This document shows, piece after piece, positions 7,496 to 16,171 of a stretch of 64,000 nucleotides of DNA; the stretch's first letter is position 1; the number at the start of each line of letters is the position of its first letter. Below the pieces are notes generated by a model. That model saw only the letters and a program-made list of their open reading frames with translations. It ran no database searches and had not been told where the DNA came from. Source of the DNA: Nisaea sp. (GTDB lineage: Bacteria; Pseudomonadota; Alphaproteobacteria; Thalassobaculales; Thalassobaculaceae); contig NZ_JAXMNY010000001.1 of assembly GCF_034670185.1 (NCBI RefSeq), positions 1,302,001 through 1,366,000 on the forward strand, read 5' to 3'. The position numbers and the translations under genes are program-made.

Positions 7496-8893
7496 CTAGA
7501 AGTGGACCGCACGCCCATAAGCGTCAAGGACCGACTCGTGCATCATCTCGCTCAGGGTTGGATGCGGGAACACCGTATGCATCAGATCGACCTCTGTGGT
7601 CTCCAGCGTTTTGGCCACGCTGTAGCCCTGGATCAGCTCGGTCACTTCCGCGCCGATCATATGCGCACCGAGCAACTCCCCAGTCTTGGCGTCGAACACG
7701 GTTTTCACAAGACCTTCCGGCTCACCAAGGGCAATCGCCTTGCCGTTGCCCATGAACGGGAAACGGCCGACTTTCAGCTCATACCCAGCCGCTTTCGCGG
7801 CTGCCTCGGTCAGACCGACACTGGCGACCTGAGGCTGGCAATAGGTGCAGCCCGGAATGCGTTTCACGTCGAGCGGATGCACATCTTTCAGACCGGCGAT
7901 CTTCTCGATGCAAATAACCCCTTCGTGGCTCGCCTTGTGGGCCAGCCAGGGTGCTCCGGCAATATCGCCGATGGCATAGACGCCCGGCTCACCGGTGCGG
8001 CACCACTCGTCGATCACAACATGGGTGCGGTCGACCTTCACCTTCGTGCCTTCAAGGCCGAGATCCTCGACATTGCCGACGATACCGACAGCAGAGATCA
8101 CCCGATCGAACGTCTGCTCGGTGGATTTGCCGCCCTTCTCGATGGTCGCCACGACTTCCTTGGCGCCGCGCTTGAGGCCTTTCACCGTGGCCCCGGTCAT
8201 GATCTTCATGCCCTTCTTCTCGAAGGCCTTGTGAGCCAAGCCTGAGATCTCGGCATCCTCGACAGGAAGCACCCGATCCATCACCTCAACGACTGTAACG
8301 TCAGCCCCGAGACTATTGAAGAAGCTGGCAAATTCAATTCCGATAGCACCGGATCCGATAACCAGAAGCCGCTTCGGCATGGTGTCCGCGACCAGCGCGT
8401 GCTTGTAGTTCCAGACCAGCTTTCCGTCCGCTTCGAGGCCCGGCAGATCGCGGGCACGGGCGCCGGTGGCGAGTATGATGTGCTTCGCTGAAAGGGTCTG
8501 CTTCTTGCCCTTCTCGTCGATCTCGACCTTGCCAGGGCCGGCGAGCTTGGCCGCCGCCATAAAGACCGTGACCTTGTTCTTCTTCAGCAGGTGCCCGACG
8601 CCCTGATTGAGCTGCTTGGCAACCCCGCGGGAGCGCTGGACCACCTTGCCGAGGTCGAATCCGATATTGCCGGCGCTCAGGCCGAAGCTCTCGGCATGCT
8701 TCATGTGGTCGAAGATCTCGGCGGAGCGCAGCAGCGCTTTGGTCGGAATACAGCCCCAGTTGAGGCAGATGCCGCCAAGATGCTCGCGCTCGACCAGCGC
8801 CGTCTTCATGCCGAGCTGGGCAGCGCGGATCGCGGATACATAACCGCCCGGCCCGCCGCCGATGACTAGGATATCGAACTGGGTGTCAGCCAT
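7496..8893 (-). CDS. lpdA: Dihydrolipoyl dehydrogenase (E3 of the pyruvate dehydrogenase complex)
   Basis: The flavoprotein re-oxidises dihydrolipoyl groups with NAD. From the chosen start (465 residues) the FAD fold IGGGPGG (about 11-17) is followed by the redox-active disulfide C43-LNWG-C48. The NAD fold contains IGSGAIGIEFASFF, and the C-terminal HPTLSEMMHE supplies the His-Glu pair at the active site. The start at 8891-8893 is fixed by an ideal GGAGGA ribosome-binding site; an upstream ATG at 8923 is less likely. It follows pdhC after a 99-bp gap that holds a strong GC hairpin. Confidence 0.96.
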   Translation of the reverse strand: MADTQFDILVIGGGPGGYVSAIRAAQLGMKTALVEREHLGGICLNWGCIPTKALLRSAEIFDHMKHAESFGLSAGNIGFDLGKVVQRSRGVAKQLNQGVGHLLKKNKVTVFMAAAKLAGPGKVEIDEKGKKQTLSAKHIILATGARARDLPGLEADGKLVWNYKHALVADTMPKRLLVIGSGAIGIEFASFFNSLGADVTVVEVMDRVLPVEDAEISGLAHKAFEKKGMKIMTGATVKGLKRGAKEVVATIEKGGKSTEQTFDRVISAVGIVGNVEDLGLEGTKVKVDRTHVVIDEWCRTGEPGVYAIGDIAGAPWLAHKASHEGVICIEKIAGLKDVHPLDVKRIPGCTYCQPQVASVGLTEAAAKAAGYELKVGRFPFMGNGKAIALGEPEGLVKTVFDAKTGELLGAHMIGAEVTELIQGYSVAKTLETTEVDLMHTVFPHPTLSEMMHESVLDAYGRAVHF

Positions 8894-8967
8894 AACTTCC
8901 TCCGGATCGAAGCCGGTGCCCATTGGACCTGTCCGGCTCCGGATATTGGAAACGCCTGAGATGGAAC

Positions 8968-8986
8968 GGGCGGCTCTCCGCCGCCC
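8968..8986 (-). other. GC-rich hairpin between pdhC and lpdA
   Basis: A 7-bp perfect stem (GGGCGGC/GCCGCCC) with a five-base loop lies 7 bp after the pdhC stop. No U-tract follows, so it is more likely an mRNA-stabilising or partially attenuating hairpin than a full terminator. Confidence 0.45.
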
Positions 8987-8992
8987 GGGCCC

Positions 8993-10312
8993 TCAGAGCA
9001 GCATGGTCAGCGGATCTTCGATCAGCTTCTTGAAGGCAGCCAGGAACTCGGCCCCGACCGCACCGTCAACAACCCGGTGGTCGACCGAGAGCGTGCAGCT
9101 CATGACCGTGGCAACAGCCAGCGCGCCGTCCTTCACAACCGCGCGCTGTTCGCCGGCACCGATGGCCAGGATCGCGCCTTGCGGCGGGTTGATCACGGCA
9201 CAGAAATCCTTGATCCCGAACATGCCGAGATTGGAAATCGAGAAGGTGCCGCCCTGGTATTCCTCGGGCATCAGCTTGCCGTCGCGGGCACGGGAGGCGA
9301 GATCCTTCATTTCCCTGGCAATATCGAGAGCGCCCTTGTTCTGCGCATCGCGAATAACCGGGGTGATCAGTCCGCCCTCGATGGCAACAGCAACCGAGAT
9401 ATCGACGGATTTGAAGATCCGGATCGCTTCGTCGGTCCAGCTTGCATTGGCGGCCGGCACCTTCTTCAGAGCCTGCGCGGACGCCTTGATGACAAGATCG
9501 TTCACCGAGACCTTTTCGCCGTCGAGCTTGGCGTTCAGTTCCTTACGCACGTTCAACAGGGCATCGATCTCGCAATCGACAGTCAGATAGAAATGCGGGG
9601 CGAACTGCTTGGACTCGGTCAGACGCTTGGCGATGACCTTGCGCATGGTGGTGTTCGGGATCTCGTCGAACGCCGGCAAGCCGGGAACGTCCGGGCTTGG
9701 AGCTGAACCGAGAGACGGTGCCGGAGCCTGTGCAGCCGCTGCCGGTGCAGGGGCAGCGGCCGGAGCAGCCTTCCCGGTTCCGCCAGCAATGGCGTCCTCG
9801 ATATCGTGCTTCACGATCCGGCCACTAGGGCCGGAGCCCGTGATCTGGCCAAGGTCGAGCCCTGCCTGCTCCGCCATACGGCGGGCCAGCGGGCTGGCGA
9901 AGACACGCTCACCGGACGCGGCAGCCGCCGGGGCTGGAGCAGGTTTCGGTGCCGGAGCGGCGGGCGCAGGAGCCGTTGCCGCCGGAGCCGGTTCCGGCTT
10001 GGCTTCCGCCTTCGGAGCCGGACCACCACTACCGGCGACGGCGTCCATGTCGACGCTGCCGGCATCTTCGCCGTCTTCAAGGATCACGGCGATCGGCGCA
10101 TTCACGGCAACATTGTCGGTGCCGGCGGCAACGATGATTTTGCCGAGAACGCCTTCGTCGACAGCCTCGACTTCCATGGTTGCCTTGTCGGTTTCGATCT
10201 CCGCGATCACGTCACCGGCGGAAATCTTGTCGCCCTCGGCCACCAGCCAGGTGGCGAGCTTGCCCTCTGTCATTGTCGGCGACAGGGCTGGCATCAGAAC
10301 GGATATGGCCAT
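8993..10312 (-). CDS. pdhC: Dihydrolipoyllysine acetyltransferase (E2 of pyruvate dehydrogenase)
   Basis: The 439-residue core protein transfers acetyl groups from lipoyl to CoA. In order it has one lipoyl domain (1-80, lipoyl lysine K43 in ETDKATME), a long Ala/Pro linker (about 90-125), a peripheral-subunit binding domain (about 130-170, SPLARRMAEQAGLDL and GPSGRIVKHDIE), a second linker, and the catalytic domain (about 210-439) ending with the active-site DHRVVDG. There is only one lipoyl domain on this chain, compensated by the extra one on PdhB. It lies 12 bp downstream of pdhB. Confidence 0.97.
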   Translation of the reverse strand: MAISVLMPALSPTMTEGKLATWLVAEGDKISAGDVIAEIETDKATMEVEAVDEGVLGKIIVAAGTDNVAVNAPIAVILEDGEDAGSVDMDAVAGSGGPAPKAEAKPEPAPAATAPAPAAPAPKPAPAPAAAASGERVFASPLARRMAEQAGLDLGQITGSGPSGRIVKHDIEDAIAGGTGKAAPAAAPAPAAAAQAPAPSLGSAPSPDVPGLPAFDEIPNTTMRKVIAKRLTESKQFAPHFYLTVDCEIDALLNVRKELNAKLDGEKVSVNDLVIKASAQALKKVPAANASWTDEAIRIFKSVDISVAVAIEGGLITPVIRDAQNKGALDIAREMKDLASRARDGKLMPEEYQGGTFSISNLGMFGIKDFCAVINPPQGAILAIGAGEQRAVVKDGALAVATVMSCTLSVDHRVVDGAVGAEFLAAFKKLIEDPLTMLL

Positions 10313-10324
10313 TACGTCTCTCCC

Positions 10325-11707
10325 TTAGCCGCGATAACAGACGGATTTTACCGCCTCGACGATGTTCTCCACCTGCGGCAGAGCCAGTTGTTCCAGATTG
10401 GCTGCGTACGGCATGGGAACATCTTCACCCGCGACACGCGCTACCGGTGCATCGAGATGATCGAAAGCCTGATCCATCACCTGCGCGGCAATCTCGGCAC
10501 CAATGCCACAAGCAGCCCAGCCTTCCTCGCAGGTTACGAGACGGTTGGTCTTCTGCACCGACGCGACAATTGTTGCTGTATCGAGCGGGCGAATGGTGCG
10601 CAGGTCGATGACCTCGGCGCTGATACCCTGCTCAGCCAGCTTCTCGGCAGCCTGCAGTGCCTTGCCGACCATGATGGAGAACGCCGTGATGGTCACGTCC
10701 GTGCCTTCGCGGACGATCTTGGCCTTGCCGATCGGAACCGTGAAGTCCTCGCTCACCGGTACGTCGAAGGACTGGCCGTAAAGGACTTCGTTTTCGAGGA
10801 AGATCACCGGGTTCGGGTCGCGGATGGCGGATTTCAGAAGCCCCTTGGCGTCAGCCGCAGAATAGGGAGAGACCACCTTCAGACCCGGGCAATGCGCGTA
10901 CCAGCTGGCATAGCACTGGGAGTGCTGCGCGCCGACACGTGCGGCGGCGCCGTTCGGGCCGCGGAACACCATGTGGCACCCCATCTGGCCGCCGGACATG
11001 TAGCGCGTCTTCGCTGCCGAGTTGATGATGTGGTCGATGGCCTGCATGGCGAAGTTGAATGTCATGAACTCGACAACCGGCTTCAGGCCGCCGAAGGCCG
11101 CACCGACGGCAAGCCCCGCAAAACCATGCTCGGTGATTGGTGTGTCAATCACCCGCTTGTCGCCGAACTCCTGCAGCAGGCCCTGGGTCACCTTGTAGGC
11201 ACCCTGATATTCCGCGACCTCTTCGCCCATGACGAAAACCTTGTCGTCACCGCGCATTTCCTCTGCCATGGCATCGCGCAATGCCTCGCGGATGGTCTGG
11301 GTCTTCACTTCGTCGAAATACTTGTCCTCGTCGCTTGCCGGCACCACAGCGACGGGAGCAACCGGTGCAGCAGATGCCGGTGCAGGCTCGGCAGCCGGTG
11401 CTTCGGCGGCGACAGGAGCCGGCGCCGGCGCGGCGGACGCGCTGTCGACGGCGCTTGCGTCTTCGCCCTCTTCCAGCAGCACAGCAATCGGTGTGTTCAC
11501 CGCCACGGCATCGGTCCCGGCGGGAACCAGGATCTTGCCGATGACGCCTTCGTCCACGGCTTCCACTTCCATGGTCGCCTTGTCGGTTTCGATTTCGGCA
11601 ATCACGTCACCGGCGGCAACGCTGTCCCCTTCCTTGACCATCCAGGTGGCAAGCTTGCCCTCGGTCATGGTCGGCGACAGGGCCGGCATCAGGATTTGTA
11701 CGCTCAT
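10325..11707 (-). CDS. pdhB: Pyruvate dehydrogenase E1 beta subunit with N-terminal lipoyl domain
   Basis: The 460-residue chain combines an N-terminal lipoyl domain (1-80, lysine K43 in ETDKATME) and an Ala/Pro linker (about 85-125) with a full E1-beta transketolase-like domain (about 135-460, starting TIREALRDAMAEEM). E1-beta with its own lipoyl domain is known in alphaproteobacteria such as Zymomonas mobilis and Sinorhizobium meliloti. Its lipoyl domain is almost the same as that of PdhC in this window, so a segment of about 240 bp is duplicated within the operon. It is followed closely by pdhC. Confidence 0.96.
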   Translation of the reverse strand: MSVQILMPALSPTMTEGKLATWMVKEGDSVAAGDVIAEIETDKATMEVEAVDEGVIGKILVPAGTDAVAVNTPIAVLLEEGEDASAVDSASAAPAPAPVAAEAPAAEPAPASAAPVAPVAVVPASDEDKYFDEVKTQTIREALRDAMAEEMRGDDKVFVMGEEVAEYQGAYKVTQGLLQEFGDKRVIDTPITEHGFAGLAVGAAFGGLKPVVEFMTFNFAMQAIDHIINSAAKTRYMSGGQMGCHMVFRGPNGAAARVGAQHSQCYASWYAHCPGLKVVSPYSAADAKGLLKSAIRDPNPVIFLENEVLYGQSFDVPVSEDFTVPIGKAKIVREGTDVTITAFSIMVGKALQAAEKLAEQGISAEVIDLRTIRPLDTATIVASVQKTNRLVTCEEGWAACGIGAEIAAQVMDQAFDHLDAPVARVAGEDVPMPYAANLEQLALPQVENIVEAVKSVCYRG

Positions 11708-11762
11708 TCGCTTTTCCTCCCGCGGCGCCGCGCAGCAACCTGCGCGGGCAGCACGCGCTTAC

Positions 11763-12806
11763 TCAGGCTTCGACCAGGATGTCCGTGAAGAGTTCGGAAG
11801 GATCCGGCTCCGGGCTCGACTGGGCAAAATCGGCGGCGTCGGTGACGATCGCCTTGATTTCGCGGTCGATGCCTTTCAGCTCTTCTTCCGCGACCCCGAT
11901 TTCCAGCAGCGTTGCCCGCAGCTGATCAATCGGGTCGTGCTCCTGACGCATCTTGTTGACCTCGTCCTTGGTCCGGTATTTCGCCGGATCGGACATGGAA
12001 TGGCCGCGATAGCGATAGGTCTTCATTTCCAGGATGTACGGTCCCTTGCCGGAACGGCAGTGCTTGACCGCCTTCTCCGCCGCTTCCTGCACGGCGACAA
12101 CGTCCATGCCGTCAACTTCCGCCCCCGGAATGCCGTAGGCCGCGCCGCGCTGGTAGAGCGAAACACCGGCTGCCGCCCGGGTCACCGAGGTACCCATGGC
12201 GTATTTGTTGTTCTCGATGATGAAGATAACCGGCAGCTTCCAGAGCGCGGCCATGTTGAAGGTCTCGTAGACCTGCCCCTGGTTCAAAGCGCCATCGCCG
12301 AGATAGGTCAGGCTGACCTGGTCGGTGCCGTTATATTTGTTTGCGAAGGCGAGCCCGGCTCCGATCGGCACCTGCGCCCCGACGATGCCGTGGCCGCCGT
12401 AAAAGTCCTTCTCGCGGCTGAACATGTGCATCGAGCCGCCCTTGCCCTTGGAATAGCCGCCGATCCGGCCGGTCAACTCGGCCATGACACCGCGCGCTTC
12501 CATTCCGCAGGCCAGCATGTGCCCGTGGTCACGATAGCTTGTCAGCACCTTGTCGCCCTTGCCGATGGCGGACTGCATACCGACAACAACAGCTTCCTGG
12601 CCAATATAGAGATGGCAGAAGCCGCCGATCAGCCCCATCCCGTACATCTGCCCAGCCTTTTCCTCGAACCGGCGGATCAGCAGCATGTCGCGATAAAACG
12701 GCAGCAGCTCCGCAGCATTGTTCTTCGGTGGCTTTGCAGGTCGGGATTTACGAGTCCGTGTGGGTGCGCTGCGGCTTGCGCCGGCAGCTGACTTCGCTTG
12801 AGCCAT
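11763..12806 (-). CDS. pdhA: Pyruvate dehydrogenase E1 alpha subunit
   Basis: The 347-residue thiamine-diphosphate subunit decarboxylates pyruvate together with PdhB. The thiamine-diphosphate motif is clear: GDGALNQGQ followed about 25 residues later by IIENNKYAMGT. A Lys/Ser/Arg-rich tail of about 35 residues precedes the conserved ELLPFYRDMLLIRRFEEK start of the family. The ATG at 12804-12806 has an AAAGGGAG ribosome-binding site; an in-frame ATG at 12830 is less likely. It is the first gene of pdhA-pdhB-pdhC-lpdA-small gene-lipA-ratA, with an AT-rich upstream region holding a dyad. Confidence 0.96.
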   Translation of the reverse strand: MAQAKSAAGASRSAPTRTRKSRPAKPPKNNAAELLPFYRDMLLIRRFEEKAGQMYGMGLIGGFCHLYIGQEAVVVGMQSAIGKGDKVLTSYRDHGHMLACGMEARGVMAELTGRIGGYSKGKGGSMHMFSREKDFYGGHGIVGAQVPIGAGLAFANKYNGTDQVSLTYLGDGALNQGQVYETFNMAALWKLPVIFIIENNKYAMGTSVTRAAAGVSLYQRGAAYGIPGAEVDGMDVVAVQEAAEKAVKHCRSGKGPYILEMKTYRYRGHSMSDPAKYRTKDEVNKMRQEHDPIDQLRATLLEIGVAEEELKGIDREIKAIVTDAADFAQSSPEPDPSELFTDILVEA

Positions 12807-12892
12807 CTCTCTCCCTTTCAACCGGAACAAGGCGCCTGTGATCGCTGACGCCTCATAAAATGTAAGAAGAGAAGTAATGCAATTTACCTAGA

Positions 12893-12919
12893 TTTTCAAT
12901 AGAGTTAACTTATTGAAAA
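12893..12919. promoter_or_regulatory. Inverted repeat upstream of pdhA, possible operator
   Basis: Nine-base arms TTTTCAATA and TATTGAAAA are separated by nine bases containing GTTAAC. The element lies 87 bp upstream of the pdhA start inside the only AT-rich stretch of the area. There is no U-tract after the repeat, which argues against a terminator. A regulator-binding site for the pdh operon is plausible but unproven. Confidence 0.4.
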
Positions 12920-12952
12920 ATAAGAGTTATCCTATATTTAACCTGATTTCGG

Positions 12953-13369
12953 CTAATTGTCGCCTGAAGCCGTTGAAATTGCGCGTATTTTCGGAAATTG
13001 CTGCACTGCATCAATAACTTGCTGCATTGCACCAACGGAATTTGGCGCCTCTGTGGCCGACATCCCGGAGATCACGAAATCGTCCTGATCCAGGTAGTTC
13101 AGAACCCGGCGGGCCTGCTCTGTCAGCAGGTCACGATCGATGCTGTCCGGGTGCAGCATGGCGACCTTCTTTTCCAGCGACTCACGCTTGCCCTTGAGCA
13201 CGGCAAGCTTGGCCTCCGCGATCTCGATTTTACTGTCGAGCGCACGCCAGGCATGAATGCCACGGTCGCCCTCAACGGAATGGAAAACGAAATAACCAAG
13301 GAGCAGGCAGCCGATAACCGGGCCAACCACATGCCGTGCGCGCCGCTTGATCTCGAATGCGAGGGTCAT
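12953..13369 (-). CDS. ftsB: FtsB/DivIC-family septum formation initiator protein
   Basis: The 138-residue protein has the bitopic FtsB layout: a short basic cytoplasmic start (IKRRARHVVG), one membrane span (about 15-30), then a coiled coil (about 45-75, with LDSKIEIAEAKLAVLKGKRESLEKKVAML) and a conserved LLTEQARRVLNYLDQDDFVI end. FtsB bridges FtsL and FtsQ in the division site complex. It lies between eno and pdhA, its usual location in alphaproteobacteria. The family assignment rests on topology, context and the terminal motif. Confidence 0.85.
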   Translation of the reverse strand: MTLAFEIKRRARHVVGPVIGCLLLGYFVFHSVEGDRGIHAWRALDSKIEIAEAKLAVLKGKRESLEKKVAMLHPDSIDRDLLTEQARRVLNYLDQDDFVISGMSATEAPNSVGAMQQVIDAVQQFPKIRAISTASGDN

Positions 13370-13487
13370 GACCTGTCTCCAATGGATCCGAGTGAATCAC
13401 TCGCGAATCGGACGGTCAACGTGAACGAAATGAGAACCTTAGATTTAAGGTTCCCAATCAGAACAATATGTTGCCAAAAGGACTCAC

Positions 13488-13512
13488 CCGGAGGCGATCA
13501 AGTCGCCCCCGG
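13488..13512 (-). terminator. Hairpin downstream of eno
   Basis: On the minus-strand RNA a 10-bp stem with one G-U pair and a five-base loop forms 21 bp after the eno stop. It is not followed directly by a U-tract, so it may partially attenuate eno-ftsB transcription or protect the eno mRNA end. Confidence 0.45.
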
Positions 13513-13532
13513 ATTGAATTGTCACGCGAAAT

Positions 13533-14819
13533 CTATCGGGCGCGTGGGCCGAGAGCTGCGCGGCCTGCATAGCGGGCCGCGCGGCCAAGATCTTCCTCGA
13601 TCCGGATCAGCTGGTTGTACTTCGCCATCCGGTCGGAACGGGAGAGCGAACCGGTCTTGATCTGGCCCGCATTCACGGCAACCGCAAGATCAGCGATGGT
13701 TGAATCCTCGGTCTCGCCAGAGCGGTGAGACATGACCGTGGTATAACCGGCCTTGTGCGCCGTCTCGCAGGTCTCCAGGGTTTCGCTCAGGGTGCCAATC
13801 TGGTTCACCTTCACCAGAATGGAATTGGCGGCGCCCATGGCGATCCCCTCGCGCAAACGCGCCGGGTTGGTCACGAACAGGTCGTCGCCGACGATCTGGA
13901 CCTTGCCTCCGATACGATCGGTAAGGGCCTTGAAGCCGTCCCAGTCATCCTCGGACAACGCATCCTCGATGGAAACGATCGGGAAACGGGCGCAGAGATC
14001 CTCGTAGAGATCGATCATGCCGCCGGCATCCAGCGTCTTGCCCTGCCCGGCCAGCAGATACTTGCCGTCCTTGAAGAATTCCGTCGAGGCAGGATCGAGC
14101 GCGATGGCAACGTCGTCACCCGGCTTGTAACCCGCCGCTTCGATTGCGGACATGACGAAACCGAGAGCTTCTTCCTCGCTCTTCAGGTTCGGCGCGAAGC
14201 CACCCTCGTCCCCGACATTGGTGCTGTGACCGGCCTCGGAGAGCTTCTTCTTCAGCGCGTGGAACACTTCCGCACCGACGCGCACACTATCGGCCAGCGT
14301 CTCGGCGGAGACTGGCATGATCATGAATTCCTGGAAGTCGATCGGGTTATCCGCATGTGCGCCGCCATTGATGATGTTCATCATCGGCGTCGGCAACAGA
14401 TGGGCGAAGGCCCCCCCGATATAGCGGTAGAGCGGCATCTCGTGATCGGCGGCAGCGGCCTTGGCGACGGCCAGGCTGACGCCCAGCATCGCATTGGCGC
14501 CCAGACGCTCTTTCTTGTCCGTACCATCGAGATCGATCATTGTCCGGTCGATCTCGATCTGATCGCTCGCATCCATATCGTAGAGCGCGTCGAAGATCTC
14601 GCCATTCACCGCGTCGACGGCCTGCAGCACACCCTTGCCGCCATACCGCCCGGCATCCTGATCGCGCAGCTCCAAGGCCTCATAGGCGCCTGTGGAGGCA
14701 CCTGAGGGCACGGCGGCGCGGCCCATGGCACCTGTCTCGAGGGTCACATCGACCTCGACGGTCGGGTTACCGCGGCTGTCGAGAATCTCACGACCGGTGA
14801 TATCGACGATGGCGCTCAT
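13533..14819 (-). CDS. eno: Enolase
   Basis: Enolase converts 2-phosphoglycerate to phosphoenolpyruvate. The 428-residue protein starts MSAIVDITGREILDSRGNPT, with the mobile loop ASTG, the metal ligands in IALDPAS, SIEDAL and VGDDLFVTN, and the signature ILVKVNQIGTL followed by SHRSGETED. The start at 14817-14819 is fixed by the conserved N-terminus and a GGAG nine bases upstream, although the open frame continues further. In related genomes eno follows kdsA more closely; here about 2.8 kb of accessory genes lies between. Confidence 0.97.
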   Translation of the reverse strand: MSAIVDITGREILDSRGNPTVEVDVTLETGAMGRAAVPSGASTGAYEALELRDQDAGRYGGKGVLQAVDAVNGEIFDALYDMDASDQIEIDRTMIDLDGTDKKERLGANAMLGVSLAVAKAAAADHEMPLYRYIGGAFAHLLPTPMMNIINGGAHADNPIDFQEFMIMPVSAETLADSVRVGAEVFHALKKKLSEAGHSTNVGDEGGFAPNLKSEEEALGFVMSAIEAAGYKPGDDVAIALDPASTEFFKDGKYLLAGQGKTLDAGGMIDLYEDLCARFPIVSIEDALSEDDWDGFKALTDRIGGKVQIVGDDLFVTNPARLREGIAMGAANSILVKVNQIGTLSETLETCETAHKAGYTTVMSHRSGETEDSTIADLAVAVNAGQIKTGSLSRSDRMAKYNQLIRIEEDLGRAARYAGRAALGPRAR

Positions 14820-14985
14820 GGGTTCGTTCTCCAGAATGACGATGATCGGATCTGAAATCGCCGGAAAACCCGGCGGGAAGAGGCATACTCGGCGCGGCGG
14901 AAGGTTGCAATGCCGTCGCGGTGATTTTGTGTGAGGACAAGTCTCTTCTATGATCCTGTTAACCAATAAGGCAGGAGAGAGAATA

Positions 14986-15459
14986 ATGAACAAACCGACG
15001 AAACCGGCTTTCGATCCGATGGATGTCCCGGCACGGATCGGCAGCAGCTATCCTCCACAGTTTCAGAATGGCAGCGAGAAGCGCGAGAAGCGGCAACTCG
15101 GGGAATTCGGCGGGCTGGTCAATTTCGGTGTCAACCTGACAACCGTGCCCCCGGGACAGGGGTCCGCCCTGCGTCATTGGCACACCATGCAGGACGAGTT
15201 CGTCTTCATCGTCTCCGGCGAGCTGACTCTGATCACCGATGCGGGCGATCAGGTTCTGACGCCCGGCATGTGCGCCGCTTTCCCGAAGAACAGCCCCGAC
15301 GCGCATTGTCTGGTGAACCGGACCGATGCGCCGGCCAGCTATCTCGAGATCGGAGACCGGACACCCGGCGACCAGGTGGCCTATCCGGGGCTAGATCTCC
15401 GGGTTGACTGGGTTGACGGTGACCATCAATTCCAGCGGAAAGACGGCACGCCGTATTGA
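14986..15459 (+). CDS. Cupin-domain protein
   Basis: The 157-residue protein is a single small beta-barrel. It has the two cupin motifs: LRHWHTMQDEFVFIVSGELTL (about 62-82, metal ligands His-His-Glu) and a second motif near FPKNSPDAHCLVN (about 103-115). Closest in type are uncharacterised cupins of proteobacteria that probably bind a divalent metal. A clear GGAGAG ribosome-binding site precedes the ATG. It is on the opposite strand to its core neighbours and belongs to an accessory block between eno and kdsA. Substrate unknown. Confidence 0.85.
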   Translation: MNKPTKPAFDPMDVPARIGSSYPPQFQNGSEKREKRQLGEFGGLVNFGVNLTTVPPGQGSALRHWHTMQDEFVFIVSGELTLITDAGDQVLTPGMCAAFPKNSPDAHCLVNRTDAPASYLEIGDRTPGDQVAYPGLDLRVDWVDGDHQFQRKDGTPY

Positions 15460-15645
15460 GGATCTGTTGACTTGAGCGCGTCTCTCGGTATTTTCCACGA
15501 ACGGGTTAGGGGATGCCCGCCGCTCGCGGCTCTGCCACGGTGAAATCCCCGGCGTTCAGACGATCAAACCGATGTCTCCGGCATGCGGGAATGGCAAGGC
15601 GAGCACCATTCACTTTCCGCATGTCGTGATGATGAAAGGTTTGTC

Positions 15646-16083
15646 ATGTCCGACACCGAAACGCTTCCCTCTATCGAAGAGCTTAAATACAGCGCCTGCG
15701 AATTACGCCGGGATCTAGCGGCACAGGGGATCATCATTTCCCATAGCCAGTCTCTTGAACGAATTGCCCACGACACGGGCTTCAAGGACTGGAACAGCCT
15801 GTCAGCGGCTGCCTGCAGGCCAAAGGACCAATGCCCGGTATCCAAAGGTGACCTCGTCACCGGCCGATATCTCAGCCAGCCCTTCACGGCAACGGTGCTG
15901 GATGTCAGTGCCGCCGAAATGCACGCTCGCTTCCGCGTCACCCTGCATTTCGACGAGCCCGTCGATGTCGTGTCGTTCGAGAGTTTCTCGTCTTTCCGCC
16001 AGCGCGTCACCTGCACCCTGACGCCTGACGGCAGGACACCGCAGAAAACCTCAAACGGCGCGCCGCAGTTGGTGCTGGACTGA
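15646..16083 (+). CDS. Glyoxalase-related small protein, function unknown
   Basis: The 145-residue protein has an N-terminal helical segment (LPSIEELKYSACELRRDLAAQG and HSQSLERIAHDTGFKDWNSL, about 6-60) that resembles the helical domain found in proteins annotated as glyoxalase-related, where the HDTGFKDWNSL element recurs. The C-terminal half (about 70-145) is beta-rich and unassigned. The ATG at 15646 has AAAGGT six bases upstream. The 186 bp before it hold no gene or clear signal. The family name comes from memory of the domain and should be checked by profile search. Confidence 0.6.
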   Translation: MSDTETLPSIEELKYSACELRRDLAAQGIIISHSQSLERIAHDTGFKDWNSLSAAACRPKDQCPVSKGDLVTGRYLSQPFTATVLDVSAAEMHARFRVTLHFDEPVDVVSFESFSSFRQRVTCTLTPDGRTPQKTSNGAPQLVLD

Positions 16084-16107
16084 AAGACGGTCTCACACCC
16101 TCACCGT

Positions 16108-16129
16108 CATCCCGACCTTCATCGGGATG
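16108..16129. repeat. REP-like 22-bp inverted repeat
   Basis: CATCCCGA and TCGGGATG form a perfect 8-bp stem with a six-base loop, in the gap between two convergent genes. It lacks a T-tract, and its CGTCATCCCGA context resembles the small dispersed palindromes common in alphaproteobacterial chromosomes. I noticed no second copy in this window. Confidence 0.45.
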
Positions 16130-16171
16130 GCGGCTAATAATTTAGGATGAGGCGATAATGGACGTCTGCCG

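Noticed and set aside
9806..11788. 660-codon open frame on the plus strand opposite pdhB and pdhC
   Set aside because: It is antisense to two certain genes, rich in Arg/His/Gly, and has no recognisable domain; such frames arise in GC-rich DNA from the codon bias of the opposite strand.
11229..12791. 520-codon open frame on the plus strand opposite pdhA and pdhB
   Set aside because: It begins inside the antisense of the Ala/Pro linker and shows no family features.
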